From Oscillospiraceae bacterium (GTDB lineage: Bacteria > Bacillota > Clostridia > Oscillospirales > Oscillospiraceae): a stretch of DNA of 6,047 nt. The notes under the pieces are model-generated. The model saw only the letters and a program-made list of their open reading frames with translations, was not told the DNA's origin and did not search any database. The DNA is taken from contig JAISKY010000213.1 in NCBI GenBank assembly GCA_031260745.1, positions 1 through 6,047 of the forward strand, read 5' to 3'. A program made the position numbers and the translations under genes. Position 1 is the first letter of the stretch, and every line of letters begins with the position of its first letter. Below are positions 1-5,330 of this stretch, piece by piece.

Positions 1-9
1 GATAATAAT

Positions 10-987
10 ATGAAATACATAGAAACAAAATCTACTGACAGCTATTATAATTTTGCGCTTGCGGATTACGCTTTTGAGCAGCTTGACCCCTCCGAAAACT
101 ATATTTGTCTGATGCAAAATGATAATACGGTAGGATTAGGGCGATACCAAAACACCTCCGCCGAAATCAACGAAGAATATGTTCGGGAGCATAACGTCAA
201 AGTAGTTCGCCGGCCGTCGGGCGGCGGAGCGGTCTACGGCGATTTGGGGAATCTTAACTTTTTGTTCTTCGCAGACGCTCAATACGGAATGTCAAAAGTC
301 GGTTTTGAACGGTTTACCAAACCGGTCGTTGACGCGCTTGCGAAACTTGGCGTTCGCGCGGAACTTACCGGTCGCAACGACTTAACGGTTGACGGCAAAA
401 AGATTTCCGGTAATTCTCAGTATAATATGAACGGACGAACGGCTCACCACGGAACATTGCTTTTTTCGTCGAACTTGAGCGTCATTTCAGAGGTGCTAAA
501 GCCGTCTACGGAGAAACTGGAAACCAACGGAGCAAAATCGTTGAAAAGCCGCGTTGCGAACATCTGCGAGTATACCTCCGCTACTATGGACGACCTGAAA
601 GCCGCTTTGCTGGAATCGCTGTTCCCGAACGGTGTGGAAAAGCTCACGCTTACCCCTACGCAACTTGCCGAAATTAAGAAATTACGCGATAAGAAGTACG
701 CGCTTAGAGAGTGGAACTACGGCAGTTTGCCGCCGTACACGATGCGGATTGAAAAGCGGTTCAGTTTAGGCGGACTGGAGATTTTACTGGACGTGAACGA
801 CAATATAATCCAAAACGCGCGTATATTCGGTGATTTCTTCGGAGTGCCGGACATATCTGACGCGGAAAACGCGATTTCGGGATTTGCTCCGACAGTTGAC
901 GGAATATCCGACGCTTTGGCAAATATTAATATCGGCGACTATATCTACGGCTTAGAGAACGAGCAGTTTATAGATTTGTTCAGGTAG
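10..987 (+). CDS. lplA: Lipoate-protein ligase A
   Basis: This 325-residue protein is a cytoplasmic ligase that activates lipoate with ATP to lipoyl-AMP and transfers it to a lysine of lipoyl domains (2-oxoacid dehydrogenase E2, glycine cleavage H protein). Family motifs are in order: RRPSGGGAVY at residues 67-76, GRNDL at 121-125, the KISG block with the expected catalytic lysine at about 131, HHGTLL at 146-151 and KSRVAN at 179-184. The C-terminal accessory domain follows from about residue 240 to the end, so the length matches two-domain LplA. The residue after GGGAVY is Gly77, where E. coli LplA and many relatives have His. Only 9 bases precede the ATG, so its ribosome binding site lies outside the window. 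It appears monocistronic at its 3' end, with a hairpin terminator following. The family is certain; the exact lipoyl acceptors are not visible here. Confidence 0.95.
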   Translation: MKYIETKSTDSYYNFALADYAFEQLDPSENYICLMQNDNTVGLGRYQNTSAEINEEYVREHNVKVVRRPSGGGAVYGDLGNLNFLFFADAQYGMSKVGFERFTKPVVDALAKLGVRAELTGRNDLTVDGKKISGNSQYNMNGRTAHHGTLLFSSNLSVISEVLKPSTEKLETNGAKSLKSRVANICEYTSATMDDLKAALLESLFPNGVEKLTLTPTQLAEIKKLRDKKYALREWNYGSLPPYTMRIEKRFSLGGLEILLDVNDNIIQNARIFGDFFGVPDISDAENAISGFAPTVDGISDALANINIGDYIYGLENEQFIDLFR

Positions 988-1021
988 CAATATCTCTAAC
1001 GCGGATTTGTTTAACAACAAT

Positions 1022-1062
1022 TGGAACATATTCTGAGCGGAATATGTTCCATTACGTTTTTT
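1022..1062 (+). terminator. Intrinsic terminator after lplA
   Basis: A perfect 12-bp stem (1022-1033 with 1040-1051) has a 6-base loop TGAGCG. Six Ts follow at 1057-1062 after a short ATTACG spacer. It lies 35 bases after the lplA stop and 42 bases from the stop of the convergent SLH gene, so the same stem may also end transcription coming from the - strand. The T-tract, however, favours lplA. Confidence 0.8.
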
Positions 1063-1103
1063 ACGAACCTACCGCTTTCAATTCGCCGCAATTTGTTTCA
1101 CAT

Positions 1104-2342
1104 TTAGCGGTATTTACTCACAGAGTAGTGAATCAGAGCCAGTATTTTAGCTGTTTCCGCTCTGGTCGCGTTTCCGGTCGGTCGGAAACTTTCGTCCTCG
1201 TATCCGTTGATAATGTTAGCCTGTTGCATAATCTCCACATAGTTTTTAGCGTAGGAGGTTATACTGCCGCTGTCAGCGAAATCCTTTGGCGTGTTGATTT
1301 GTACGAACGCATAGTTTTTATACTCCGCGTACCGGACAATCATCGCCGCTATTTGCTCGCGGCTGATTGGAGCGTCCGGCGAGAACGCGGACGCTCCGCT
1401 GCCAAGGGTTATTCCGGCGTCCGCCGCCCACTTAACGGGCGCGGCATAATACATACCCGAATCCACGTCCTCAAACTCCGCGCCGTAATCGTCCGGCATA
1501 ATCTCGCCGCTCATACGCGAGAGAATGGTAACGAACTCCGCGCGGGTTATGGGGTCGCTTGGGCAGTAGTATTCCTCGGACGTTTTACCTTTGACAAATC
1601 CGAGCCGCGCCATATACTCCACGTACGCAAGCGCCCAATGGTCAAAGCCTACATCGCGGAATCGCGGCGTATCAACGCCGGGTACGGGAGTTTCCGCTAA
1701 GTTAAATTCCGCTTCATCTTCCGGTTTGATTCCGATTAAGCCTCCGCTGCCGTTTCCGCCGCCGATTACACTGCCATCACCCGGCGTTGACGAACTTCCG
1801 GCTGTACCGGTGACCTGAACGGCGGCGTTCTCACCGCTTGAGCTATATTGGTCTTTACCGTTCGGCGTCAGCATCTTATAATTCGTATTGTTAATTGACG
1901 CGGCGCCGCTTTGCGTGTTATACAGGGCTTCAAGACGGAAAGAACCTACGGTCAGTACCGCCGGAAATTCGTCCCCGCTCGGATTTGAGGATACGAAGCT
2001 CATAATAATACGAGTAACTCCGTTGTCATTACGCGCCGCGGTTCTGAAGCCGGTATCTTTGACCTCGTCCGAAAGTACAGGCTGCCCTACCAATTTGAAC
2101 AATCTCTGGTCGAATGTTATTTCGTCCTGCATCGCGTAGATTGGATATGTCGCGTCAGCCTTTAGGTCCGTACGAACAAGCGTCAGCGTAACAGTAATTT
2201 GTTCTCCGCTTTTCGCGGAGTCCGGGTTCACGCTTAGCTTGAACTCGAAATTCCTGGACGAATCTACGGCGTTTGCGCTTATCGGCACAACCGCTATCAG
2301 CGTCAGGCATATTATGATAATCGTTATGAGTCTTTTTTTCAT
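1104..2342 (-). CDS. Secreted cohesin-like / triple-SLH surface anchoring protein
   Basis: This 412-residue exported protein would attach to the cell wall and display a binding module. A signal peptide spans residues 1-25 (KKR, hydrophobic core, cleavage after SANA). A beta-rich cohesin-like module runs from about 33 to 178, and a Gly/Ser/Pro-rich linker from about 179 to 226. Three SLH repeats start near residues 228, 290 and 354, with their conserved TRAE, SREQ and TRAE motifs at about 266, 327 and 393. SLH domains bind pyruvylated secondary cell-wall polymer, and cohesins bind dockerins. The layout resembles single-cohesin anchors such as OlpA of Clostridium thermocellum. The start is fixed by AAGGAG (+ strand positions 2350-2355), 7 bases before ATG. 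A dockerin fragment lies upstream on the same strand, which supports a cohesin-dockerin partnership. SLH is certain. The cohesin call rests on fold pattern only, and another adhesion beta-domain is possible. Confidence 0.88.
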   Translation of the reverse strand: MKKRLITIIIICLTLIAVVPISANAVDSSRNFEFKLSVNPDSAKSGEQITVTLTLVRTDLKADATYPIYAMQDEITFDQRLFKLVGQPVLSDEVKDTGFRTAARNDNGVTRIIMSFVSSNPSGDEFPAVLTVGSFRLEALYNTQSGAASINNTNYKMLTPNGKDQYSSSGENAAVQVTGTAGSSSTPGDGSVIGGGNGSGGLIGIKPEDEAEFNLAETPVPGVDTPRFRDVGFDHWALAYVEYMARLGFVKGKTSEEYYCPSDPITRAEFVTILSRMSGEIMPDDYGAEFEDVDSGMYYAAPVKWAADAGITLGSGASAFSPDAPISREQIAAMIVRYAEYKNYAFVQINTPKDFADSGSITSYAKNYVEIMQQANIINGYEDESFRPTGNATRAETAKILALIHYSVSKYR

Positions 2343-2349
2343 TTTCCGG

Positions 2350-2355
2350 CTCCTT
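2350..2355 (-). promoter_or_regulatory. Ribosome binding site of the cohesin-SLH gene
   Basis: Read on the - strand this is AAGGAG, 7 bases before the ATG at 2340-2342. It fixes the start so that the protein begins directly with its signal peptide. Confidence 0.8.
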
Positions 2356-2372
2356 CAAGAGTGTCTTTCATT

Positions 2373-2407
2373 CACGTTAGCGGCGCGGAGTACGCGCCGC
2401 TAACGTG
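2373..2407 (-). other. Intercistronic 15-bp perfect hairpin
   Basis: An inverted repeat of 15 bp without mismatch (2373-2387 with 2393-2407) encloses a 5-base loop (GAGTA on the + strand). It is G/C-rich and therefore very stable as RNA. It lies between the stop of the dockerin frame (2456) and the ribosome binding site of the cohesin-SLH gene (2350-2355). No T-tract follows on either strand, so it is not a standard intrinsic terminator. A role in RNA processing or stabilisation, or factor-dependent attenuation between the two genes, is an inference. Confidence 0.75.
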
Positions 2408-2455
2408 TCAGGCTGCCTTCATTGGCTCGCCTATGCCGTTTATATTTCGCTTAGA

Positions 2456-2668
2456 TTATTCAAAAACGCTGTTCCAAATGATTAGCACGTCTTGCGTATC
2501 TACCGACTCGTCGCCGTTTACGTCAGCCGCGAAACGCATATAATCTTTCAGGTCGTCTTTGAACGTCACGCCCATATAGATGTCATAAACAATCTGAGCG
2601 TCGAATATATCAAGTCCGTCGCCGTTTACGTCGCCGCTGTAGACGATGGCGCGATTTTCTTCCGCGCC
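2456..2668 (-). pseudogene. C-terminal dockerin module of a 5'-truncated secreted protein
   Basis: About 70 residues remain of a larger protein, mainly a dockerin with two calcium-loop repeats: one starting DVNGDG, ending FDAQIVYDIYMG, and one starting DVNGDE, ending TQDVLIIWNSVF, just before the stop. Dockerins tether enzymes or adhesins to cohesins outside the cell. The catalytic or binding part and any signal peptide are absent. The frame stays open to 2749, but there it starts with a TTG lacking a ribosome binding site and reads antisense through phage genes. The true gene is therefore broken at about 2665-2700. The first calcium loop (DVNGDGLDIFD) is one residue shorter than the usual 12-residue spacing; the second is normal. 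The intact gene would have been transcribed towards the cohesin-SLH gene, 113 bases downstream. Confidence 0.8.
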
Positions 2669-2672
2669 GGTC

Positions 2673-2700
2673 TTGACAGACGTTTGATGTTGTCTACAAT
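2673..2700 (+). promoter_or_regulatory. Possible sigma-70-type promoter at the block 1/2 junction
   Basis: TTGACA (2673-2678) and TACAAT (2695-2700) are separated by 16 bases, directed into the phage gene cassette that starts at 2725. The hexamers are near consensus. However, they lie exactly where host and phage sequence meet, so the match may be created by the junction or be chance. Confidence 0.35.
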
Positions 2701-2728
2701 AAACCGAAAGCGGAGGGCAACCAAATGA
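2699..2728 (+). pseudogene. 3' tail of a lost small phage gene
   Basis: The frame here ends INRKRRATK-stop and overlaps the next ATG as ATGA. The two following genes have nearly the same junction: their upstream genes end in RRVAK-stop and RRATQ-stop, with GGAGGG inside the arginine codons. The parallel suggests that this is the end of a further member of the cassette, cut off upstream by the junction at about 2665-2700. The open frame does continue upstream, but only as an antisense shadow of the dockerin. Confidence 0.45.
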
Positions 2729-2988
2729 CAAGAACACAGGAAATGGCAACGGGCATAGAGCAAAGATTATTTGACGGTTTCGACGAATTCAACGACTTCG
2801 ACGTAACGGTCGAGCCGGACGCAGAAAAGCGCGATACCTACTTCTGCGAGGTCTGGGCGTATAGCGACGACGCAGTAATTAACGACATTTGCGTAAACGC
2901 GCAGGGAACAGACGACGGCGAAATGGCAAAGGATATTACCCTCGAACTATACCGTAAAATTGCGGAGCATAGGAGGGTGGCAAAATGA
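2725..2988 (+). CDS. Small acidic phage-type protein, function unknown
   Basis: This 87-residue protein is strongly acidic in its middle, with many Asp and Glu between about residues 15 and 70, and basic at its C-terminus (EHRRVAK). No signal peptide, membrane segment or known motif is seen. GGAGGG at 2712-2717 stands 7 bases before the ATG and fixes the start. The gene is the first complete member of a run of small overlapping genes. Its last codons contain the ribosome binding site of the next gene, and its stop overlaps that gene's start as ATGA, so translation is probably coupled. I do not recognise the family. Size, acidity and packing suit a phage accessory or early protein. Confidence 0.7.
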   Translation: MTRTQEMATGIEQRLFDGFDEFNDFDVTVEPDAEKRDTYFCEVWAYSDDAVINDICVNAQGTDDGEMAKDITLELYRKIAEHRRVAK

Positions 2989-3308
2989 AAATACCGAGTT
3001 ATGTACAAGACCTTATGTCGAGGGCGACATACAACTATGACAGCCGATGCGCGAAACACCCCGCCTACTCAGTCGGCTATACAATCGACATAGAGAAACG
3101 GAGCCAGTACGGGTGGGCTTCATTCCTCGAAAGCGAAATTGACAGACTAAAAAAATGGGTAGAGCGGCAACCGGGCGGCGAAATGGCAATTATCTACATC
3201 CCAAAAGACACGCACCTACGGCATCAACAAGCAACAATTACGATTTACGACCCCGTAATGCAGCACATAGAAAAACTGATACCCGAAAACAGGAGGGCGA
3301 CACAATGA
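2985..3308 (+). CDS. Small phage/mobile-element protein, function unknown
   Basis: This 107-residue soluble protein begins KIPSYVQDLMSR, an opening reminiscent of small proteins from Firmicutes mobile elements that start with an IPxYIxxLI-like helix; this resemblance is from memory and weak. The centre (about residues 45-60) forms an amphipathic helix ESEIDRLKKWVE, followed by beta-like stretches MAIIYIPK and ATITIYDP. AGGAGGG at 2971-2977 stands 7 bases before the ATG, and the start overlaps the previous stop as ATGA. The C-terminus ENRRATQ carries the next gene's ribosome binding site. Its place in the coupled cassette is the main clue to its phage nature. No enzymatic motif is visible. Confidence 0.72.
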   Translation: MKIPSYVQDLMSRATYNYDSRCAKHPAYSVGYTIDIEKRSQYGWASFLESEIDRLKKWVERQPGGEMAIIYIPKDTHLRHQQATITIYDPVMQHIEKLIPENRRATQ

Positions 3309-3475
3309 ATACTTTTGAAATACGCTTTTTTGGCGGCGGCGCGACAATATGTTACGGGGTTGTCAAGGGCAAAACGGAAGAAGAAGCTATTCGGAAATTC
3401 TACAAAAAATATGGCGAGTGCCAAATTTTGGGCGTAGAAAAAATAAAGGAGGTGGCACAATGGGAAGAACATTAA
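3305..3475 (+). CDS. 56-residue phage-type protein with beta-alpha-beta pattern
   Basis: This small protein has strand-like FEIRFFGG, then ATICYGVVKG, a charged helix KTEEEAIRKFYKKYGE and a closing strand CQILGVEKI. The pattern suggests a compact alpha/beta fold with a conserved-looking GGGATICYG turn. AGGAGGG at 3291-3297 lies 7 bases before the ATG. The start overlaps the previous stop as ATGA, and the last 16 bases overlap the next gene. Two cysteines (residues 16 and 39) are present, but no metal-binding set. The function is unknown; short proteins of this type are common in phage early or accessory clusters. Confidence 0.7.
   Translation: MNTFEIRFFGGGATICYGVVKGKTEEEAIRKFYKKYGECQILGVEKIKEVAQWEEH
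3446..3453 (+). promoter_or_regulatory. Perfect Shine-Dalgarno that sets the start at 3460
   Basis: AAGGAGGT lies 6 bases before ATG 3460, inside the coding sequence of the preceding gene. It decides for 3460 against an upstream in-frame start at 3349. Confidence 0.85.
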
Positions 3476-3828
3476 AGCGCGTTCCTTTGAACTTTGATTA
3501 CCCGATAAACAAAGTATGGTACGGGTACTATTTCACCCCGAACTACTGCCATTCCGAATATTCGGCAGGGTGCGACGGGTGCAAGAAATACGCCCAGATA
3601 ATGGGCGTTACGATTTCAGATTGCGGTTGCCCCGATTTTCACAAACATTATACCATAACACCGACGTTTGAGCCTCCGACTGGGGGCGGCTACCAACTAT
3701 GGGAAACCACGACGGAGGGGTCGCCGCAAAGCCCAGTGTTCCCCACGCTCAACGACCTATGCGAATGGTGCGAAAAGAACGCTACCACATTTGCTAACTT
3801 CCAAGCTACAAAAGAGGAATGGCGATAA
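3460..3828 (+). CDS. Cys-rich phage protein of the KRVPL-DFDxP / GGYQLWETTTEGSP type
   Basis: This 122-residue soluble protein opens with KRVPLNFDYPINKVW (residues 6-20) and has a conserved-looking C-terminal block, GGYQLWETTTEGSP then SPVFPTLNDLCEWC (about 76-104). I recognise this pairing from small proteins of Firmicutes phages and integrative elements, whose function is not established as far as I know. Cysteines at 30, 38, 41, 55, 57, 101 and 104, with His 31, 61 and 63, form CxxC/CxC pairs that could bind zinc or another metal; that is an inference. The 3460 start is chosen because of the perfect AAGGAGGT at 3446-3453. The gene overlaps its upstream neighbour by 16 bases and ends in TAAATG, one base short of overlapping a possible microORF. 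Confidence 0.82.
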   Translation: MGRTLKRVPLNFDYPINKVWYGYYFTPNYCHSEYSAGCDGCKKYAQIMGVTISDCGCPDFHKHYTITPTFEPPTGGGYQLWETTTEGSPQSPVFPTLNDLCEWCEKNATTFANFQATKEEWR

Positions 3829-3882
3829 ATGCTAACCGAGGATTTTGTTCACGCGAAACAGGGAAACGCGATTTTTATATAG
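3829..3882 (+). CDS. Possible 17-residue microORF
   Basis: ATG directly follows the TAA stop of the upstream gene (TAAATG). A GAGGA-like site lies 10 bases upstream, at 3814-3818. The predicted peptide (MLTEDFVHAK then QGNAIFI) ends with a TAG that overlaps the AGGAGG of the next gene. It may be a leader peptide, the remnant of a longer gene, or untranslated spacer. No family is recognisable at this length. Confidence 0.25.
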   Translation: MLTEDFVHAKQGNAIFI

Positions 3883-3886
3883 GAGG
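3881..3886 (+). promoter_or_regulatory. Ribosome binding site that sets the start at 3893
   Basis: AGGAGG lies 6 bases before ATG 3893. The upstream in-frame start at 3845 has no such site and would add a basic tail of random appearance. Confidence 0.8.
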
Positions 3887-3892
3887 CGCAAA

Positions 3893-4042
3893 ATGAACGA
3901 ACGTAATACAACTACCGTTAAATTCGCCTTTTCCCAACGGCGATACAGCAACGACGTGTACAAGCTAACCCCGGAGCAGAAAGCGAACTACGCCACGACA
4001 ATCGCGGGCGAACGCGGAATGAAAGGCGTGGCTTGCCGATAA
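3893..4042 (+). CDS. Small protein, possibly 3'-truncated or fused at its end
   Basis: This 49-residue basic protein contains TTTVKFAFSQRRYSNDVY and LTPEQKANYATT. No family is recognised. The start is well supported by AGGAGG at 3881-3886. The end is suspicious. The last codons (GMKGVACR-stop) lie at the point where the tape-measure frame begins, in a different frame, without its own ribosome binding site and with no N-terminal region. The gene may therefore have lost its true 3' end in a deletion that joined it to the tape-measure gene. Alternatively it is complete, with the stop one base before the next ATG (TAAGATG). Confidence 0.55.
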   Translation: MNERNTTTVKFAFSQRRYSNDVYKLTPEQKANYATTIAGERGMKGVACR

Positions 4043-4043
4043 G

Positions 4044-4643
4044 ATGAACGCTGTCGGCGCGGGGATAGGCTCGGCACTCAAAGGCGGCATAAACGCAATA
4101 CTCGGCATAGACACGGACGGCGCACTTTCAGAGGGCGCAAGCATAGGCAAGTCATTTGTTGACGGCTTTTTAGAGGGCTTCGACGGCGCAAAGGTCGCGG
4201 ACGCTATCAAAAAAGTAATAAGCGAAGCGTTCAAAATCGCCTATTCCAACCCAGTCACAGGAACGCTGGCAACCGCCGCCATAGGCTCAAAAGTTGTAGG
4301 CGGTGTGAATACCGTATACAACGGCTATAAGGGCGTAACGGGCGCGGTGAACGGCGCAAAGGGCATATGGAGTACGCTGACGGGCGCGGGCAAAGTAGCG
4401 GAGGGCGCGGCAGAAGCCGCAAGTGCCGCAGGAACGGCAGGGACAGCCGCGACAGCCGCAAGCGGAGCAGGAACAGCCGCAAAGGTGGCGGGTGCGGGCG
4501 CGAAAGGCGCGTGCGCAGTATCAAAGGCAATCCCGATAATCGGCGGTTTGATTTCCCTCGCGGAAATGGGCGTAGACGCATACCACGGCGTAGGAAAATC
4601 GGAAGAATGGACGGGGGGAGCGACAGCGTCGGGAACAAGATAG
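4044..4643 (+). CDS. Phage tail tape-measure protein, N-terminally truncated first part
   Basis: This 199-residue frame is Gly/Ala-rich and helical: GxGSALKGGINAILG at the start, IGKSFVDGFLEGFDG at about residues 33-47, a long Ala/Gly/Thr stretch at about 119-157, then a hydrophobic segment SKAIPIIGGLISLA (about 161-174). Such composition is typical of the middle of Firmicutes phage tape-measure proteins, which set tail length and help DNA cross the membrane. The usual long coiled-coil N-terminus is absent. The frame is already open from about 4023 (KAWLADK before Met), with no ribosome binding site, so ATG 4044 is probably an internal methionine. The frame ends at 4643, but similar protein continues in the -1 frame from the G-run at 4613-4618, so the last eight residues are probably not native unless -1 shifting is programmed. 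Confidence 0.7.
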   Translation: MNAVGAGIGSALKGGINAILGIDTDGALSEGASIGKSFVDGFLEGFDGAKVADAIKKVISEAFKIAYSNPVTGTLATAAIGSKVVGGVNTVYNGYKGVTGAVNGAKGIWSTLTGAGKVAEGAAEAASAAGTAGTAATAASGAGTAAKVAGAGAKGACAVSKAIPIIGGLISLAEMGVDAYHGVGKSEEWTGGATASGTR

Positions 4644-5299
4644 CCTCGGGCGTGGGCGCGTTCCTCGGCGGTACCGGCGGCGGCGTAACCGAGCAAGGTA
4701 AATCCGCAGGGTCGAAAGCCCTCGCAATCGGTGGCGGCGCATTAAAGGGCGCGGGCATAGGCGCGGCGATAGGCTCTATTGTACCGGGCATAGGGACGGC
4801 AATCGGCGCGGCGGTCGGCGCGGGCGTAGGCGCATTAGGTACGGCAATCGGCGGTGAAAATATCGCGAAGTTTTTCTCGAAAGCGGGAAAGACGATAGCC
4901 GACTTCTTCACGGGACCGTTCGTGGACTTTTTCAAAGGGCTGTGGAGCGCGGTTTCAAACTTTTTCACGGAAACCATACCGAACGCCGGCAGCAACGTCG
5001 GCAACGCAATCAAGACCTTTTTCACGGAAACCATACCGAACAAGTGGAACGAGTTATGGACGGCGGTCGGGAACTTTTTCACAACAACGGTACCGTATGC
5101 GATAGGCTACGCGGTCGGCAAGATACAAGAGTTTTTCACCGTAACGATACCTACGAAGTGGAACGAGTTATGGACGGCGGTCGGGAATTTCTTTACCGTA
5201 ACCGTACCAGCCGCAATAGCGACGGTCGGCGCGGCACTAACGACATTCTTTACCGAGAGCGTCCCGAACTTCTTTCAGAACCTATGGGCGGGAAGCTGA
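4607..5299 (+). CDS. Tape-measure protein, second part in the -1 frame
   Basis: From the G6A run the protein continues as GGSDSVGNKIASG. It has a glycine-zipper region (about residues 42-83, with many GxxxG steps such as GAGIGAAIGSIVPGIG), likely membrane-inserting, and then seven 19-residue repeats (residues 100-230), each starting FFT. Joined to the frame beginning at 4044, it forms about 418 residues of one tape-measure protein. ATG 4607 lies in this frame, preceded by a weak GGAAG, so separate initiation is possible but less likely than a frameshift. The stop (TGA at 5297-5299) comes three residues after NLW, in the middle of what should be another repeat. The C-terminus therefore also appears cut where block 3 begins. 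Confidence 0.72.
   Translation: MDGGSDSVGNKIASGVGAFLGGTGGGVTEQGKSAGSKALAIGGGALKGAGIGAAIGSIVPGIGTAIGAAVGAGVGALGTAIGGENIAKFFSKAGKTIADFFTGPFVDFFKGLWSAVSNFFTETIPNAGSNVGNAIKTFFTETIPNKWNELWTAVGNFFTTTVPYAIGYAVGKIQEFFTVTIPTKWNELWTAVGNFFTVTVPAAIATVGAALTTFFTESVPNFFQNLWAGS
4613..4619 (+). promoter_or_regulatory. Candidate -1 frameshift heptamer G-GGG-GGA
   Basis: In the frame of the gene at 4044 the codons are ACG GGG GGA, giving a heptamer of the X-XXY-YYZ form exactly where coding shifts to -1. It could be a programmed slip site. It could equally be a one-base indel in a homopolymer, by mutation or sequencing error. Confidence 0.45.
4904..5296 (+). repeat. Seven tandem 57-bp (19-residue) repeats in the tape-measure gene
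   Basis: Units start at 4904, 4961, 5018, 5075, 5132, 5189 and 5246 (the last is partial, 51 bp). Each encodes FFT at its start, usually followed by x(E/V/T)x(I/V)P. Units 3 and 5 share 32 identical bases (5042-5073 and 5156-5187). Units 2 and 3 share 25 identical bases across the join (4960-4984 and 5017-5041). Confidence 0.9.
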
Positions 5300-5330
5300 C
5301 CCAAAATCCCCGTTTGACCTCTTAATCCAA

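Noticed and set aside
1044..1700. + strand open frame of 218 codons
   Set aside because: It lies antisense to the SLH repeats and starts inside the lplA terminator stem; the - strand protein is unmistakable.
2492..2698. + strand open frame leading into the 2728 stop
   Set aside because: Most of it is antisense to the dockerin repeats; only the last ten codons (2699-2728) look like a real gene end.
3349..3459. Upstream extension of the 3460 gene
   Set aside because: The perfect AAGGAGGT at 3446-3453 and the known-looking opening KRVPL place the start at 3460; the extension is an out-of-frame reading of the gene at 3305.
3845..3892. Upstream start for the 49-residue protein
   Set aside because: It has no ribosome binding site, while AGGAGG lies at the correct distance before 3893.
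4255..5082. Long - strand open frame (275 codons), Pro/Ala/Arg-rich
   Set aside because: It is the antisense of the Gly/Ala-rich tape-measure codons; low-complexity sequence of this kind stays open by composition. It has no ribosome binding site or domain.
4904..5296. 57-bp periodic repeats as a CRISPR or other noncoding array
   Set aside because: The period is an exact multiple of three, the units vary mainly without breaking the frame, and they encode a regular FFT motif; there is no repeat/spacer alternation.
2640..5330. Transposon or prophage with defined ends
   Set aside because: No terminal inverted repeats, target duplication, att core or integrase could be found by eye at either border.
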